Shown: positions 1-8,840, numbered from the stretch's first letter. The stretch: 40,368 bases of DNA from Calothrix sp. FI2-JRJ7 (GCA_019359675.1 JAHHGX010000035.1:1-40368), one strand, 5' to 3'. A program made the numbers and translations. The notes: generated by a model from the letters alone, not told the origin.

Positions 1-284
1 TAAACTCAATTCCTTTGGAGCTAATCGTCCCAAACCCTGACTCCTTGCCTGTCAATAAAAAGTTGTTTTAATCTAATTAATCATTATCCCACAAAATACT
101 TGGTTTATTTAAGCCGTTTTGTACTAGATAATTCTGAGCTTTCTTTGAATCCTTACGATGATTTATTTTTTGTTAATTCTGATAGTTATTAAGAAAATCG
201 GGTTTATACAGGTGAGGTACGGTATTATTACGGCTATGGCAAAGTATTTTTCTTTGTCAAAACTTTAAATTACATAGGTAATTC

Positions 285-962
285 ATGAAGCTTTGTTTAA
301 GAACTGCTCTACCTCGTGTGGTTGTTACCTCCATAGGAGCAACAGCAATTACTTTTTTGTCGTTTAAACCCGCAAATGCTGTAATTTTTGTCGAACCACT
401 TGTGACAACAGCAAATCAAGATATCTTAGCGACAAGAAATCCAAGAAGGTTGACAGATATACAACCTGGAGAAGTTATTGAATATGGAGTTCCAGACTTC
501 GCAAACAACTTGCTAAACGCGACAGGAAATAATATAGGTAGTTTTGTATTTGATTTAGAAACGCTTGCCTATAGCAATCCGAACGTGACTCCAGCGTTTA
601 ATAACGAACCAGTTGAGTGGGGAGATGTGAACGGAGATGGAAAAATCGGGTACTCAACCACACCTGGTCTAACAGATATCTTTAAAGACGTTACTGTAAC
701 AGGCAACAGGATAACTTTTAGCGGTGGTGAAATCAGTAATGGAGCGATATTTTACAATCCATTCTCTAGCAAACCCGACCTGAGACCGGGTGGTGGAATT
801 ATCCCACCAGCAGCACCGCCACCAGCAGACCAAGACGGTCCAATCCGCGTTGCTAGTTATTACACCGCCATTCCCGAACCAACTTCCATATTTGCTCTCT
901 TCTTCGCTAGTTTAGGCGCCGTAACAATTAAACGTAATCGCCTCAAAGCGCGTAGAACTTGA
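285..962 (+). CDS. PEP-CTERM exported protein
   Basis: The 225-residue protein starts with a Sec-type signal peptide: basic MKLCLR, a hydrophobic stretch, and a probable cleavage site after the PANA motif near residue 32. It ends with a PEP-CTERM sorting signal: IPEPTS near residue 197, a hydrophobic helix, then a basic KRNRLKARR tail. In this family the tail is recognised by an exosortase and the protein goes to the envelope or extracellular matrix. The middle holds an EWGDVNGDGKIGYS stretch and a proline-rich linker near residues 170-182; no enzymatic motif was seen. The ATG lies in an AT-rich leader without a clear ribosome-binding site. No exosortase gene lies nearby. The class is confident; the function is unknown. 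Confidence 0.85.
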   Translation: MKLCLRTALPRVVVTSIGATAITFLSFKPANAVIFVEPLVTTANQDILATRNPRRLTDIQPGEVIEYGVPDFANNLLNATGNNIGSFVFDLETLAYSNPNVTPAFNNEPVEWGDVNGDGKIGYSTTPGLTDIFKDVTVTGNRITFSGGEISNGAIFYNPFSSKPDLRPGGGIIPPAAPPPADQDGPIRVASYYTAIPEPTSIFALFFASLGAVTIKRNRLKARRT

Positions 963-982
963 TTCAATCTAAAACAAATATA

Positions 983-1015
983 AGATTCCCGGTTTATTAA
1001 ATAAACCGAGAATCT
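983..1015. terminator. Inverted repeat after the PEP-CTERM gene
   Basis: Two 16-base arms, AGATTCCCGGTTTATT and AATAAACCGAGAATCT, face each other with a single mismatch, starting about 20 bases after the stop codon at 962. The position suggests a transcription terminator, but no clean T-run follows, so it may simply be a member of the cyanobacterial GAAACC/GGTTTC repeat family also seen at 13203 and 14971. Confidence 0.5.
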
Positions 1016-1117
1016 AGGTCTTCAAAACCATTATGAAAATCAAACCTAGTTTACTTGGTTGAAAGCTGATTAGAGGATGTTGTAAAAGTATCCAATTGAA
1101 CCATAGCTTAAAAAATT

Positions 1118-1155
1118 CCCCCTAACCCCCCCCCTTCCACACGGGGGTTAGGGGG
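1118..1155. repeat. CCCCCTAACCCCC inverted repeat
   Basis: The left arm CCCCCTAACCCCC and right arm GGGGGTTAGGGGG form a perfect 13-base stem with a C-rich loop. It lies between the convergent PEP-CTERM and GNAT genes, where it could end transcription from either side. A related GGGGGTTAGGGGGG element sits at the recD2 stop codon. Confidence 0.7.
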
Positions 1156-1175
1156 ATCAAACTTAGGAATAAGTA

Positions 1176-2114
1176 TTAAGTTTGGCGCCAACGATACTCT
1201 TTTCTGAAAGCAAACTGGTTATATCCCACACGCCCAAAAGCGGATACCATTGGTATGTTATTTACATCAGCATCGGAGCGAATACGGGTTGCACCATCAG
1301 ATAAAAGAGTCTGAGTTCCTTGAGTTAGTAATTCAGTCGAATAACCATGTCCTCGTTGTTCTGGAGCTACACCAAGGTATCCAATTATGGCTCCACCATC
1401 ATTTTCTGCTGGCATAACTAAACCGACTAGAGCCATTTCTGAAGTATAAGCTAATTGCCAACAAGTTGATTTGTATTTAAGCGCTTTCATTCTTTGGAAG
1501 TATCCATGTGCGTATTCTTTGGCACCAAGTTCTTCTATTTCCTGCTTTATTATCTGGTCTAAAGAGTTAGAGGATACGCGCTCTATTGCATCAATAAAAG
1601 TATCTTCGCCTACATCATCAAGCGTGCGGTATAATAATTGTCTGGATGGTTTAACTTCTGCTGCTATTGCTTGCAACTCAAATCGACATGTTTCTCTGAT
1701 AAGCCAAAATCCAAACTGTTCTAATAATTCAATCCTCGCTACAGAGTTAGAAGGTTCAAGTGTAAATATAGGGTAAGGTATATCAAGCGTGTGCTGAATA
1801 ACAGTATTTACTGGAAGATTTAGCATATCTAAACTACGAGCTAGCAATTCGGCGCCAACTTTGAGATAATCTACACTTAGAGAAACTTCTAAAAAATCAA
1901 TTTCTAGAAAGTTATTTAAAGAGGGTAATTTCCAGTATGCAGTACGTCCAACAAACTCTCCTGCTTCTTCCGCAACAAAGCAGAGTTCTGGAGTAATATA
2001 TCCCTCATTCCACATTTGAGTTAAATAAGCTAAAAATCTTTCGTTCGTCTGTGAGTTGTCGCTAAAAGCAGCAAAGACTTTGAGTTCTTCCTCGCAAATA
2101 GGGCGAATAAACAT
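1176..2114 (-). CDS. GNAT family N-acetyltransferase
   Basis: The 312-residue protein has a C-terminal GNAT fold with the acetyl-CoA pyrophosphate-binding motif VAPEQRGHGYSTELL near residues 246-260 (Q/RxxGxG/A pattern), preceded by a GAIIGYLGV beta strand. The N-terminal half also contains strand and helix patterns such as CFVAEEAGEFVGRTAYW, so this looks like a tandem GNAT whose first domain lacks a clear QRxxGxG loop. Family members transfer acetyl from acetyl-CoA to an amine; the substrate cannot be predicted. The ATG start MFIRPI places a typical first beta strand at the N-terminus. The gene stands alone, convergent with the PEP-CTERM gene. Confidence 0.85.
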   Translation of the reverse strand: MFIRPICEEELKVFAAFSDNSQTNERFLAYLTQMWNEGYITPELCFVAEEAGEFVGRTAYWKLPSLNNFLEIDFLEVSLSVDYLKVGAELLARSLDMLNLPVNTVIQHTLDIPYPIFTLEPSNSVARIELLEQFGFWLIRETCRFELQAIAAEVKPSRQLLYRTLDDVGEDTFIDAIERVSSNSLDQIIKQEIEELGAKEYAHGYFQRMKALKYKSTCWQLAYTSEMALVGLVMPAENDGGAIIGYLGVAPEQRGHGYSTELLTQGTQTLLSDGATRIRSDADVNNIPMVSAFGRVGYNQFAFRKEYRWRQT

Positions 2115-2270
2115 AATGATAATCCTGTGATTGTAAGATCATGTGGTTCCGGAGCGTTTTGTTTTTTGGTTATCATCATGTCTCACCCCCGCGCGCGTGA
2201 ATAATTGGCTTGTTGCAATATTGCTAGTGTGTTAATTGTAGTTGGGGAAGAAAAATATTTCAACCCAAAT

Positions 2271-2951
2271 TTAAGATAATGTCGAAGCTTGTCTTCCACC
2301 TAAACGCTGTTGTTCTGCTTCCGGTAATACGTTAATCGAAATTGTTGCATAAGAACCCTGTTTTTGACCTATCATTATCATCCGAATAAAATCCCCTAAT
2401 CCTTCTACTAACCGCGCGTTACGTAAAACCCCAGAATCTACTGGTGTAAATCCGATTTCTTGGGCAAGCTGCATTACTGTATTTCTAGCTTGCTCATCAT
2501 CTCCAGCTACAAACACCGAAACTTGATAATCTTTAAGTGGTGCAGGCGCCAGTTCAAATACTTCCTGTGCCATTGTATTGAAAGCTTTGACTACACGCGC
2601 GTATGGTACATCTAAAGCAAGTTTTTCTGCCAGAGATTCTACTATCGCAGGATATGCAAATTCTTCTGGAATGTCTTGGTTATTACAATCAATAATGATT
2701 TTACCGCTCAGTACTTCTGTGTTAGATAGCAACTCTGATGGCATAATTCCGCGCGCTGTCCATAGTATTACATCCGCAAATGCTGCCGCTTCATCGTTCG
2801 TACCTCCTTGTGTTCCAAGTCCTGCTTGTTGAGCAACTGCTTTCCCTTTTTCACTATTGCGTGAACCAAAAAATACCTGATGTCCTTGTTCTGCCCAGAG
2901 GATACCCAATGAGCGCCCCATGTTTCCGCTGCCAATAATTCCAATTTTCAT
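2271..2951 (-). CDS. NADPH-dependent F420 reductase-like oxidoreductase
   Basis: The N-terminus MKIGIIGSGNMG is a Rossmann dinucleotide-binding loop (GxGxxG at residues 7-12), followed by FFGSRNSEKG, the usual NADP phosphate-recognition loop. The rest matches the F420-dependent NADP reductase/NADP oxidoreductase family (ILWTARG, DCNNQDIP, VVKAFNTMA, FVAGDD). The frame can extend to a TTG at 2969, but the ATG at 2951 has an AAAAAGGG ribosome-binding site just upstream and begins exactly at the Rossmann strand, giving 226 residues. The gene diverges from the TetR gene at 3068 and shares two palindromic operators with it, so it is the likely target of that repressor. The substrate is unknown. 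Confidence 0.85.
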   Translation of the reverse strand: MKIGIIGSGNMGRSLGILWAEQGHQVFFGSRNSEKGKAVAQQAGLGTQGGTNDEAAAFADVILWTARGIMPSELLSNTEVLSGKIIIDCNNQDIPEEFAYPAIVESLAEKLALDVPYARVVKAFNTMAQEVFELAPAPLKDYQVSVFVAGDDEQARNTVMQLAQEIGFTPVDSGVLRNARLVEGLGDFIRMIMIGQKQGSYATISINVLPEAEQQRLGGRQASTLS

Positions 2952-2977
2952 AGATTTGCCCTTTTTCAATTTATTAG

Positions 2978-2993
2978 TACAGACAGGTCTGTA
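2978..2993. promoter_or_regulatory. Probable TetR operator, copy 1
   Basis: TACAGACAGGTCTGTA is a perfect 7+2+7 palindrome, the size and symmetry expected for a TetR-family dimer. It lies 27 bases upstream of the reductase ATG, inside its promoter or leader. Confidence 0.75.
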
Positions 2994-3014
2994 TTGTTTT
3001 CATAATTGCAATAT

Positions 3015-3030
3015 TACAGACAGGTCTGTA
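3015..3030. promoter_or_regulatory. Probable TetR operator, copy 2
   Basis: This second identical copy of TACAGACAGGTCTGTA lies 37 bases centre-to-centre from the first and 38 bases before the TetR start codon. Two identical sites in one divergent promoter suggest that one repressor controls both genes, including its own. Confidence 0.75.
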
Positions 3031-3067
3031 TCATGTCAATAGGGTCATACAAAAAACGGAGGACTTA

Positions 3068-3670
3068 ATGTCTAAAAAGAGCGCTTTGGGATTGCAAGAC
3101 GGAGCTAAATCCACATTGCGCGAGCATATTCTTAATATTGCGGATGAGTTATTTTACAAGGAAGGGATTAGAGCGACAGGAATAGATACGATTATTGCAA
3201 AGTCAGGAGTAGCTAAATCAACACTATATAGATACTTCCCGTCAAAAGATGATTTAGTGGTTGCATATCTAGAACAGCGTAACCAGCGTTTTTGGGATTT
3301 ATTGGAAGCTGAAATAGCTAAGTGTCCATCCCATTCTCTAGAAAAATTATTAAGGGTATTCATATGGTTGGATGAACTACTGGCAAAACCAGAATGTTTA
3401 GGATGTCCGTTTATTATTACAACCGCAGAATATGGAGAGTTAGATTACCCGGGACATCAAGTAGCTGTGAAACATAAACAGGCAGTGTTAGAACGTTTGA
3501 CTCAACTAGCAGAAGAAGCAAACGTAAATAATCCACACTCGCTTGCAGCTATTTTATTATTACTGATAGACGGCGCCTTTGTACAGCGGCGCCTGTTTGG
3601 TAAAGTTCCCAAAGTATCTTTGGCAGAAGTAGCAGGGTTAATGGTTCAAAATGATAGAAATTCTCTTTGA
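3068..3670 (+). CDS. TetR/AcrR family transcriptional regulator
   Basis: The 200-residue protein has an N-terminal TetR helix-turn-helix (about residues 17-63) with the signature GIRATGIDTIIAKSGVAKST followed by LYRYFPSKDDLV. The C-terminal part is the variable ligand-binding domain. The ATG is preceded by ACGGAGGACTTA, a strong ribosome-binding site. The gene diverges from the NADPH oxidoreductase at 2271-2951 across a 116-base spacer that carries two copies of a 16-base palindrome; autorepression plus repression of the reductase is the simplest reading. The inducer is unknown. Its last 20 bases overlap the start of the downstream TPR gene. Confidence 0.9.
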   Translation: MSKKSALGLQDGAKSTLREHILNIADELFYKEGIRATGIDTIIAKSGVAKSTLYRYFPSKDDLVVAYLEQRNQRFWDLLEAEIAKCPSHSLEKLLRVFIWLDELLAKPECLGCPFIITTAEYGELDYPGHQVAVKHKQAVLERLTQLAEEANVNNPHSLAAILLLLIDGAFVQRRLFGKVPKVSLAEVAGLMVQNDRNSL

Positions 3671-4217
3671 TATATCGTATCACTTTGATGAAAACTTGCG
3701 GGATATACCAAATAACCCTGCTCAAATGCACCAAGCAGTAGAGTTTCTGCAATTTCAACTTCAACAGGAAACTACAGAACGCGCGATAATTCAACTTTTG
3801 GGTTTACTTGGAGTATACGCTCGGATGCTGCATAATTTTCCCCTTGCTCAAAAAGCACTTACCTCAGCACTTAATTTATCAATATCAGTTGGAGAAGAAA
3901 AGTTAATAGTAGTAAACATGATTCGTTTAGCCCATGTTTACCAGTGGCAGCAGCAATATACGAAAAGTGAAGAACTGTTTGAGGAAGCAATTATATTTTG
4001 TCAAACTAAACCAGAAATTTATATATACCTTGACTTTGCGTATCAACATCTTGGCAAATGTAAGTTCGACCAAAAGTTGTATGAGCAAGCTTTGTATTAT
4101 TTCCAGCAAGCTAAAGAACTGCGCGTCAGAAAGGGTGACTCATCTCTTATCGAGTCAACACAAGTAGCGCTTAATACAGTGAATGCGTTTATAAATACAA
4201 CTTCAACATATAATTAA
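3651..4217 (+). CDS. TPR-repeat protein
   Basis: The 188-residue protein consists mostly of helical tetratricopeptide-like repeats, with units visible around YARMLHNFPLAQKALTSAL, AHVYQWQQQYTKSEELFEEA and YQHLGKCKFDQKLYEQALYY. The first 30 residues are less regular. The ATG at 3651 lies inside the 3' end of the TetR gene in another frame, a 20-base overlap that suggests translational coupling and the same operon. TPR proteins are protein-interaction scaffolds; no catalytic domain is present and the partner is unknown. Confidence 0.75.
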   Translation: MIEILFDISYHFDENLRDIPNNPAQMHQAVEFLQFQLQQETTERAIIQLLGLLGVYARMLHNFPLAQKALTSALNLSISVGEEKLIVVNMIRLAHVYQWQQQYTKSEELFEEAIIFCQTKPEIYIYLDFAYQHLGKCKFDQKLYEQALYYFQQAKELRVRKGDSSLIESTQVALNTVNAFINTTSTYN

Positions 4218-4357
4218 TTGTTTCTAGTTGTTCGCAAAGACTTAAATAGTAAGTAAACGATAGCAATTAGCATCCAAGTCGCTTGAGTTTGCAATATTGG
4301 ATCTAAACGCCAACCTTGGAAGACTAGAATGGCGCCCCCCTGAACGGTTACGTACAA
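4214..4357 (-). pseudogene. Ycf66-like C-terminal remnant
   Basis: Read on the minus strand, this stretch encodes about 47 residues including ILVFQGWRLDPILQ, which closely resembles the conserved FQGWRLDPILQ segment of cyanobacterial and plastid Ycf66 proteins, followed by a hydrophobic helix (MLIAIVYLLF). The N-terminal membrane region is missing and an in-frame stop lies immediately upstream. Only a TTG at 4357, inside the end of the DUF2459 gene, could start it. I read it as the tail of a lost gene that abuts DUF2459. Ycf66 function is not established. Confidence 0.55.
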
Positions 4358-5043
4358 TTATTTCTAAGATGCCACATAATAGGAGCAGAAAGACCACTCC
4401 AAACAGGAGTGTTAACATTGGCTATTCTCAAAGCTTCTGCTGTCCAGTTATTACAATTTATGAGAATTGAGTAGCTGCCAGTGGCGCCATAAAATCCACC
4501 ATAAGCATTATAACCATTGGCAATTCTAATCACGCGACCTGTATTATCGAGTTGAAAGGTTCTTTGAATAAATCCTGCCAATCTGAGATAATTATTATAG
4601 CTAATGCGTACACACTTGATATCAACATATTTTTTATCAGGTAAATTCTTAAAACCTCTAACGTGCATTACCGAAGTATTGTTAGGGTAAAATAAGGCTT
4701 TGATAACGGTATGAATTTTAATATCCGCAACAGATGGTGTGTTAATATAAAAATCATGCTCTCCCCAACCAAAACTGAGATATTTATATTGTTGATTTGT
4801 GTCGGCACCAATTTCTTCTATCGGAATAAAATCATTCCAGTCATGTTTTTGAGTTTTGACTGGGAGAATAATATCACTGTGTACCCCACCATTAATCACA
4901 TAAATATTTACATTGCAAGGGCTACTTGAATTGTAGAACAATTTGGTCGGAGTTAAGGCGCCTATAAAGATTATCATAAAAGCAGATAAAACAGCGATTA
5001 AGAGCCATTTACATTTTTTCTGAAATTTTTGCTTGAGAATCAT
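4348..5043 (-). CDS. DUF2459 family protein
   Basis: The 231-residue protein has one N-terminal membrane segment (about residues 13-31, KWLLIAVLSAFMIIFIGAL) and a periplasmic domain of the DUF2459/TIGR02117 type. Features seen include VYVI-like NIYVINGGVHSDIILP, a W-rich HDWNDFIP, YLSFGWGEHDFYINTP, and a closing NNWTAEAL. Family members occur in bacteria, sometimes near urease genes; the function is unknown. The ATG is the first in the frame and fits the membrane anchor. The stop overlaps the Ycf66-like remnant. Confidence 0.8.
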   Translation of the reverse strand: MILKQKFQKKCKWLLIAVLSAFMIIFIGALTPTKLFYNSSSPCNVNIYVINGGVHSDIILPVKTQKHDWNDFIPIEEIGADTNQQYKYLSFGWGEHDFYINTPSVADIKIHTVIKALFYPNNTSVMHVRGFKNLPDKKYVDIKCVRISYNNYLRLAGFIQRTFQLDNTGRVIRIANGYNAYGGFYGATGSYSILINCNNWTAEALRIANVNTPVWSGLSAPIMWHLRNNCT

Positions 5044-5329
5044 GTATCATTTTTAAATATAATTTAAAATATCCACAGAAATTTAAATAGCGAATACACG
5101 TTTAGAATTATACAATCTTAAGTTACGATACTTAGAAAATGTGAACCGTGGTTCACCTGCGTGGTTCCAAGGCAGCAATTTTAAGCATCTCTGTAGAGAC
5201 ATTCAGGAATCGTGTCTCTACTTCTGTGCCATAGAAGTGTCTATGGTCAAAATTATTTAAATTTACACATCTAATATTGTGATATAATAGTGCGTAAAAC
5301 CAGAAAGCGTGAGTAATACTTTAAAATAA

Positions 5330-5842
5330 TTGTATAAATTAGGTTATCTTCAGCGACAACGAGAAGGTAAATATATAATCGATAAGTATAATAAGCTTTT
5401 AGAACGCTGGGAAATTGGCTATGCAGAAACTCTTCGCCCAAAATTATTTATTGGCGCCTATACTCCTGCTTTGCAAAGAGACTTTTCAGATATCAAAGAA
5501 AGCATTATTCAGTTGGCTTCATATGATAAGTTTTTAATTGGTGGAGAATTAGGCGCCGCACTAGCAACATATTATTTAATTCCTAGAAGTGCAACATTAC
5601 ACGTTAACAAAAATCATAGCTCAATCGCAGCTAAACTTAAACTCAAGCCAAGTCCTCAAGGAGAAATTACTTTTATTCAGCAATTTGGTAATCAAAATAG
5701 TGGATTTTATAACCAAGTTGAACATATTGCCGACCCCTTATTGCTTCACGCAGAATTACTACTTTCAGATAACGATAGGCTTCGAGAGACAGCAGAACGT
5801 ATTTATGATAAATTTATTTTAGATAGACAGCAAGATGTTTGA
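5330..5842 (+). pseudogene. AbiEi-like antitoxin, N-terminally truncated
   Basis: The 170 residues contain GKYIIDKYNKLLERWEIGY, LRPKLFIGAY and a C-terminal block HIADPLLLHAELLLSDNDRL then RETAERIYDKFI, which resembles COG4861/AbiEi-type proteins (antitoxin of type IV toxin-antitoxin systems). Those proteins begin with a winged-helix DNA-binding domain; here the frame opens with a TTG directly after a TAA stop, so that domain is missing. A TATAAT-like hexamer lies at 5283. No AbiEii-type nucleotidyltransferase toxin follows; the next gene is recD2 on the opposite strand. It is probably a decayed remnant, though expression of a shortened protein cannot be excluded. Confidence 0.55.
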
Positions 5843-5954
5843 AGCGTTGCAACAAGGAATATTATAAATTTAATCCCCCAACCCCCGCGTGGAAGGGAGC
5901 TAAGAATCGACTTATTTTCACACTTTTAACAGGTGCAAAAAATACCCTCCGGTT

Positions 5955-5973
5955 CCCCCCTTATTAAGGGGGG
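5955..5973. terminator. GC-rich hairpin at the recD2 stop
   Basis: CCCCCCTT and AAGGGGGG pair over an ATT loop. The hairpin overlaps the recD2 stop codon (5964-5966) and belongs to the CCCCCTAACCCCC repeat family. It may terminate recD2, and the same repeat encodes the last residues of the protein. Confidence 0.55.
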
Positions 5974-8198
5974 TTAGGGGGGATCATCAATCTCTGTCGT
6001 AACTGTGTATAGCGTTCCTGTGACTTAGTGGAACGAACACACATATATATAGCTTTCTTAGAACCAATAATAATTGCTAACTTCTTCGCGCGCGTTAGCC
6101 CTGTGTAAAGTAGGTTACGTGATAGCATCATATAATGCTGTGTATACAAAGGCAATATTACTACAGGATATTCCGAGCCTTGCGATTTATGGGTTGTAAT
6201 ACTCCATGCAAGAGCAATTTCGTTAAGGTCAGCGTAGTCATAAGTAACTTCGCGTTCTTGATATTGAATTTTAACTTCTTGTTCTTCAGTGTCGATGTTA
6301 GTAATAAAACCAACGTCACCGTTAAATACTTCGCGTTGATAATCGTTAGTTAGTTGAATTATTCTGTCTCCCGTTCTAAAAATTGTCCCACCTCTGGTAA
6401 CTTCAACTTTTTGAGAACTAGGTGGGTTAATTAATTGTTGCAATACATTATTGAGATTGCGTGTACCGACTAAACCGCGACTCATTGGACACAGTACTTG
6501 TACGTCAGTGGCAGGATGATAACCAAGTTTAGGAATAAAATCACTAATTAATTCACAAATTGCTTGTACTCCATGTTCGGGTTGATATCCTCCTCCATGC
6601 CATAAACAATCAGATTTTGGTGCGTTGGAAATAGCTTCTATATTAGGTTGCTGTCCAACGTTAATTTGGTGAGCAGCAGTGATAATCTTACTTGTAGCAG
6701 CTTGACGAAATACTTGGGTAAGTCGAACTACAGGTACTTTACCCGAATTTATTAAATCAGCTAAAACATTTCCGGCGCCTACTGATGGTAGTTGGTCGAT
6801 ATCTCCTACTAATAATAACTGTGCATCTCCTAATGCTTGTACTAATGAGTGTGCTAAAAATAAATCCAACATACTCGCTTCGTCTACAATAATTGCTCTT
6901 TGTGGTAATGGATTATTTTTATTGCGCTTAAACCCGCGCGTTTTGGGGTCAAATTCCAAAAGTCGGTGTAGAGTTTTTGCTTCTAAACCCGTCATTTCAC
7001 CAAGTCGCTGTGCTGCACGTCCGGTAGGCGCCGCAAGAGCAATAGATTTACCCATTGCCTTCCACAAGCTTACAATTGTATGGGTAGTAAAAGTTTTTCC
7101 TACACCTGGCCCACCTGTAATCACCATAAAATTTGAGTAAGCAGCTATTTCTACAGCTTGCTGCTGTTGAGGTGATAAAGTAACTCTGCGACTATCGCAA
7201 AAACGTTCTATCCAATCACGAACGCGCGGAATATCTATATTAATAGGCGGAATTAAACGTTGTTGTATGCTCAATGCAAGATTTTGTTCAGTATGGAAGA
7301 AAGTTGGTTTGTAGCACAAAGTTGTATCAGTACTTATTTCTCGTACTAATTCGTTCTCGCGCGACATTTTACTGATAATTTCAGTTATAACTTCTTCCGA
7401 AGGTTGATGGTCATTAGTTTTTAATCGTTCGGTTACTTGCTGTATTAATTCTGGTTGCGGTAAATAACAATGTCCTTCTTCTGCTGCTTCGCTTAATACA
7501 TGAATAAGACCTGCACGATATCTAAATTCCGAATCAGAAGGAACACCTAAATTACGAGCAATTTGGTCAGCAGTCAAAAACCCAATACCATATATATCAG
7601 TTGCTAATTGGTAAGGATTTTCATTGACTTGATGTATCGATAAATCGCCATATTGCTTATATATCTTGACTGCGTATGTAGTAGAAACGCCATGAGTTTG
7701 CAAAAATACCATTACCTCTTTTATAGCTTTTTGCGTTTCCCAAGCTTTCTGAATCATGGTAATACGCTTTTTCGCAATACCATTAACCTCATGCAAACGC
7801 TCAATTTGGTTTTCAATAATATTTAAAGTTTCCAGCCCAAAATGATTTACTATACGTTTGGCTGTAACTGGTCCAACACCTTTAATTAACCCACTGCCCA
7901 AATATTTCTCCATTCCCGTCAGTGTAGCAGGTTTAGTTTCTTTATAATTGACTACCTGAAACTGTAAACCGTACTGCGGATGTTCACGCCAAAACCCAGT
8001 TAATTGCAGCGTTTGTCCTGGTTGTATCCCCGCAAAACTACCAGTAATTGTGGTTAACTCAGATGCTCCTGGACGCTGTAAACGTGCAACTGTGTAACCT
8101 GACTCTTCTGAATGAAAAGTAAGACGTTCTACCACTCCCGTTATTGACTCATGCTTGGGAGTGGCGTTTACTGGCTGGTTTGGATGTGCGCTAGACAT
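5964..8198 (-). CDS. recD2: RecD2-type DNA helicase
   Basis: The 744-residue SF1 helicase has, in order: an OB-like N-terminal region (GVVERLTFHSEESGYTVARL), tandem helix-hairpin-helix segments (LIKGVGPVTAKRIV, HEVNGIAKKRI, IYGIGFLTADQIA), Walker A ITGGPGVGKT with Lys368, a Walker B IIVDEASMLD, motif III VGDIDQLPSVGAG, and C-terminal TTHKSQGSEYPVVILPL and LYTGLTRAKK. The long N-terminus marks it as RecD2, the RecBC-independent 5'-3' helicase linked to repair and recombination. The ATG start MSSAHPNQ fits the family. Its last residues, MIPPNPP, are encoded by the CCCCCTAACCCCC repeat, so the natural C-terminus has probably been replaced. Confidence 0.95.
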   Translation of the reverse strand: MSSAHPNQPVNATPKHESITGVVERLTFHSEESGYTVARLQRPGASELTTITGSFAGIQPGQTLQLTGFWREHPQYGLQFQVVNYKETKPATLTGMEKYLGSGLIKGVGPVTAKRIVNHFGLETLNIIENQIERLHEVNGIAKKRITMIQKAWETQKAIKEVMVFLQTHGVSTTYAVKIYKQYGDLSIHQVNENPYQLATDIYGIGFLTADQIARNLGVPSDSEFRYRAGLIHVLSEAAEEGHCYLPQPELIQQVTERLKTNDHQPSEEVITEIISKMSRENELVREISTDTTLCYKPTFFHTEQNLALSIQQRLIPPINIDIPRVRDWIERFCDSRRVTLSPQQQQAVEIAAYSNFMVITGGPGVGKTFTTHTIVSLWKAMGKSIALAAPTGRAAQRLGEMTGLEAKTLHRLLEFDPKTRGFKRNKNNPLPQRAIIVDEASMLDLFLAHSLVQALGDAQLLLVGDIDQLPSVGAGNVLADLINSGKVPVVRLTQVFRQAATSKIITAAHQINVGQQPNIEAISNAPKSDCLWHGGGYQPEHGVQAICELISDFIPKLGYHPATDVQVLCPMSRGLVGTRNLNNVLQQLINPPSSQKVEVTRGGTIFRTGDRIIQLTNDYQREVFNGDVGFITNIDTEEQEVKIQYQEREVTYDYADLNEIALAWSITTHKSQGSEYPVVILPLYTQHYMMLSRNLLYTGLTRAKKLAIIIGSKKAIYMCVRSTKSQERYTQLRQRLMIPPNPP

Positions 8199-8266
8199 TA
8201 TATTATTGGAATTGGCGCCAATATTATACCAATCTTTTCATAATCTGTTAAAAACCTCACCCCCAA

Positions 8267-8289
8267 CCCCTCTCCTACGAGGAGAGGGG
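8267..8289. repeat. CCCCTCTCCT inverted repeat
   Basis: CCCCTCTCCT and AGGAGAGGGG form a perfect 10-base stem with an ACG loop. It lies in the promoter-side spacer between recD2 and the xisH remnant, so it is not placed as a terminator for either. It is a common type of cyanobacterial intergenic palindrome. Confidence 0.65.
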
Positions 8290-8427
8290 AGTTAATATTT
8301 CTAAATTTGTAACTCAAGGTCAGCCATGACTATCGTATAATTTACTTAGGCAAATTATACAGTGTGCTATCATTTTTGGTATATTATAAATAATCCTAGC
8401 CAAATAAATATTAACAACTGTTATCTG

Positions 8428-8840
8428 ATGCCTGCCAAAGATATTTTTCACGACGCTGTAAAGAATGCATTATTAAAAGATACGTGGTTAGTTACCGACG
8501 AGTAATTTTATATTCGTTCTGGAGGTGTGGAAATTTATATTGATATTGGAGCAGAAAAAGTTATTGCAGCAGAACGAGGTGGTGAAAAAATAGCCGTAGA
8601 AGTCAAAAGTTTTCTTGGGTATTCTAATATTACAGAATTTCATGTAGCGGTCAATTTATTAATTACCGTTCTATTTTATCAGATGAGCAACCGGAGAGAA
8701 CATTGTATTTAGCAATACCATTAGATGTTTATGACTCCTTTTTCCAGCTACCTTTTACTCAGAAGATTATTCGGGAAAATAATATTAAATTAATTGTTTT
8801 CAACTCAGTAACGGAGGTAATTGTAAAATGGATAAAGTAG
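8428..8840 (+). pseudogene. xisH: xisH-like gene, broken by stop and frameshift
   Basis: The three-part translation matches XisH (fdxN element excision controlling factor). It opens with MPAKDIFHDAVKNALLKD, continues with SGGVEIYIDIGAEKVIAAER and KIAVEVKSFLG, and in the next frame reads LYLAIPLDVYDSFF and IKLIVFNSVTEVIVKWIK. An in-frame TAA at 8503-8505 interrupts codon 26. A one-base deletion near 8649 (GTAGCGGTCAA) shifts the frame. With one base restored the gene encodes about 137 residues, the normal XisH size, and its stop overlaps the xisI start. XisH-family proteins are now known mostly as XisHI pairs outside the original fdxN element. The gene is almost certainly inactive here. Confidence 0.85.
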
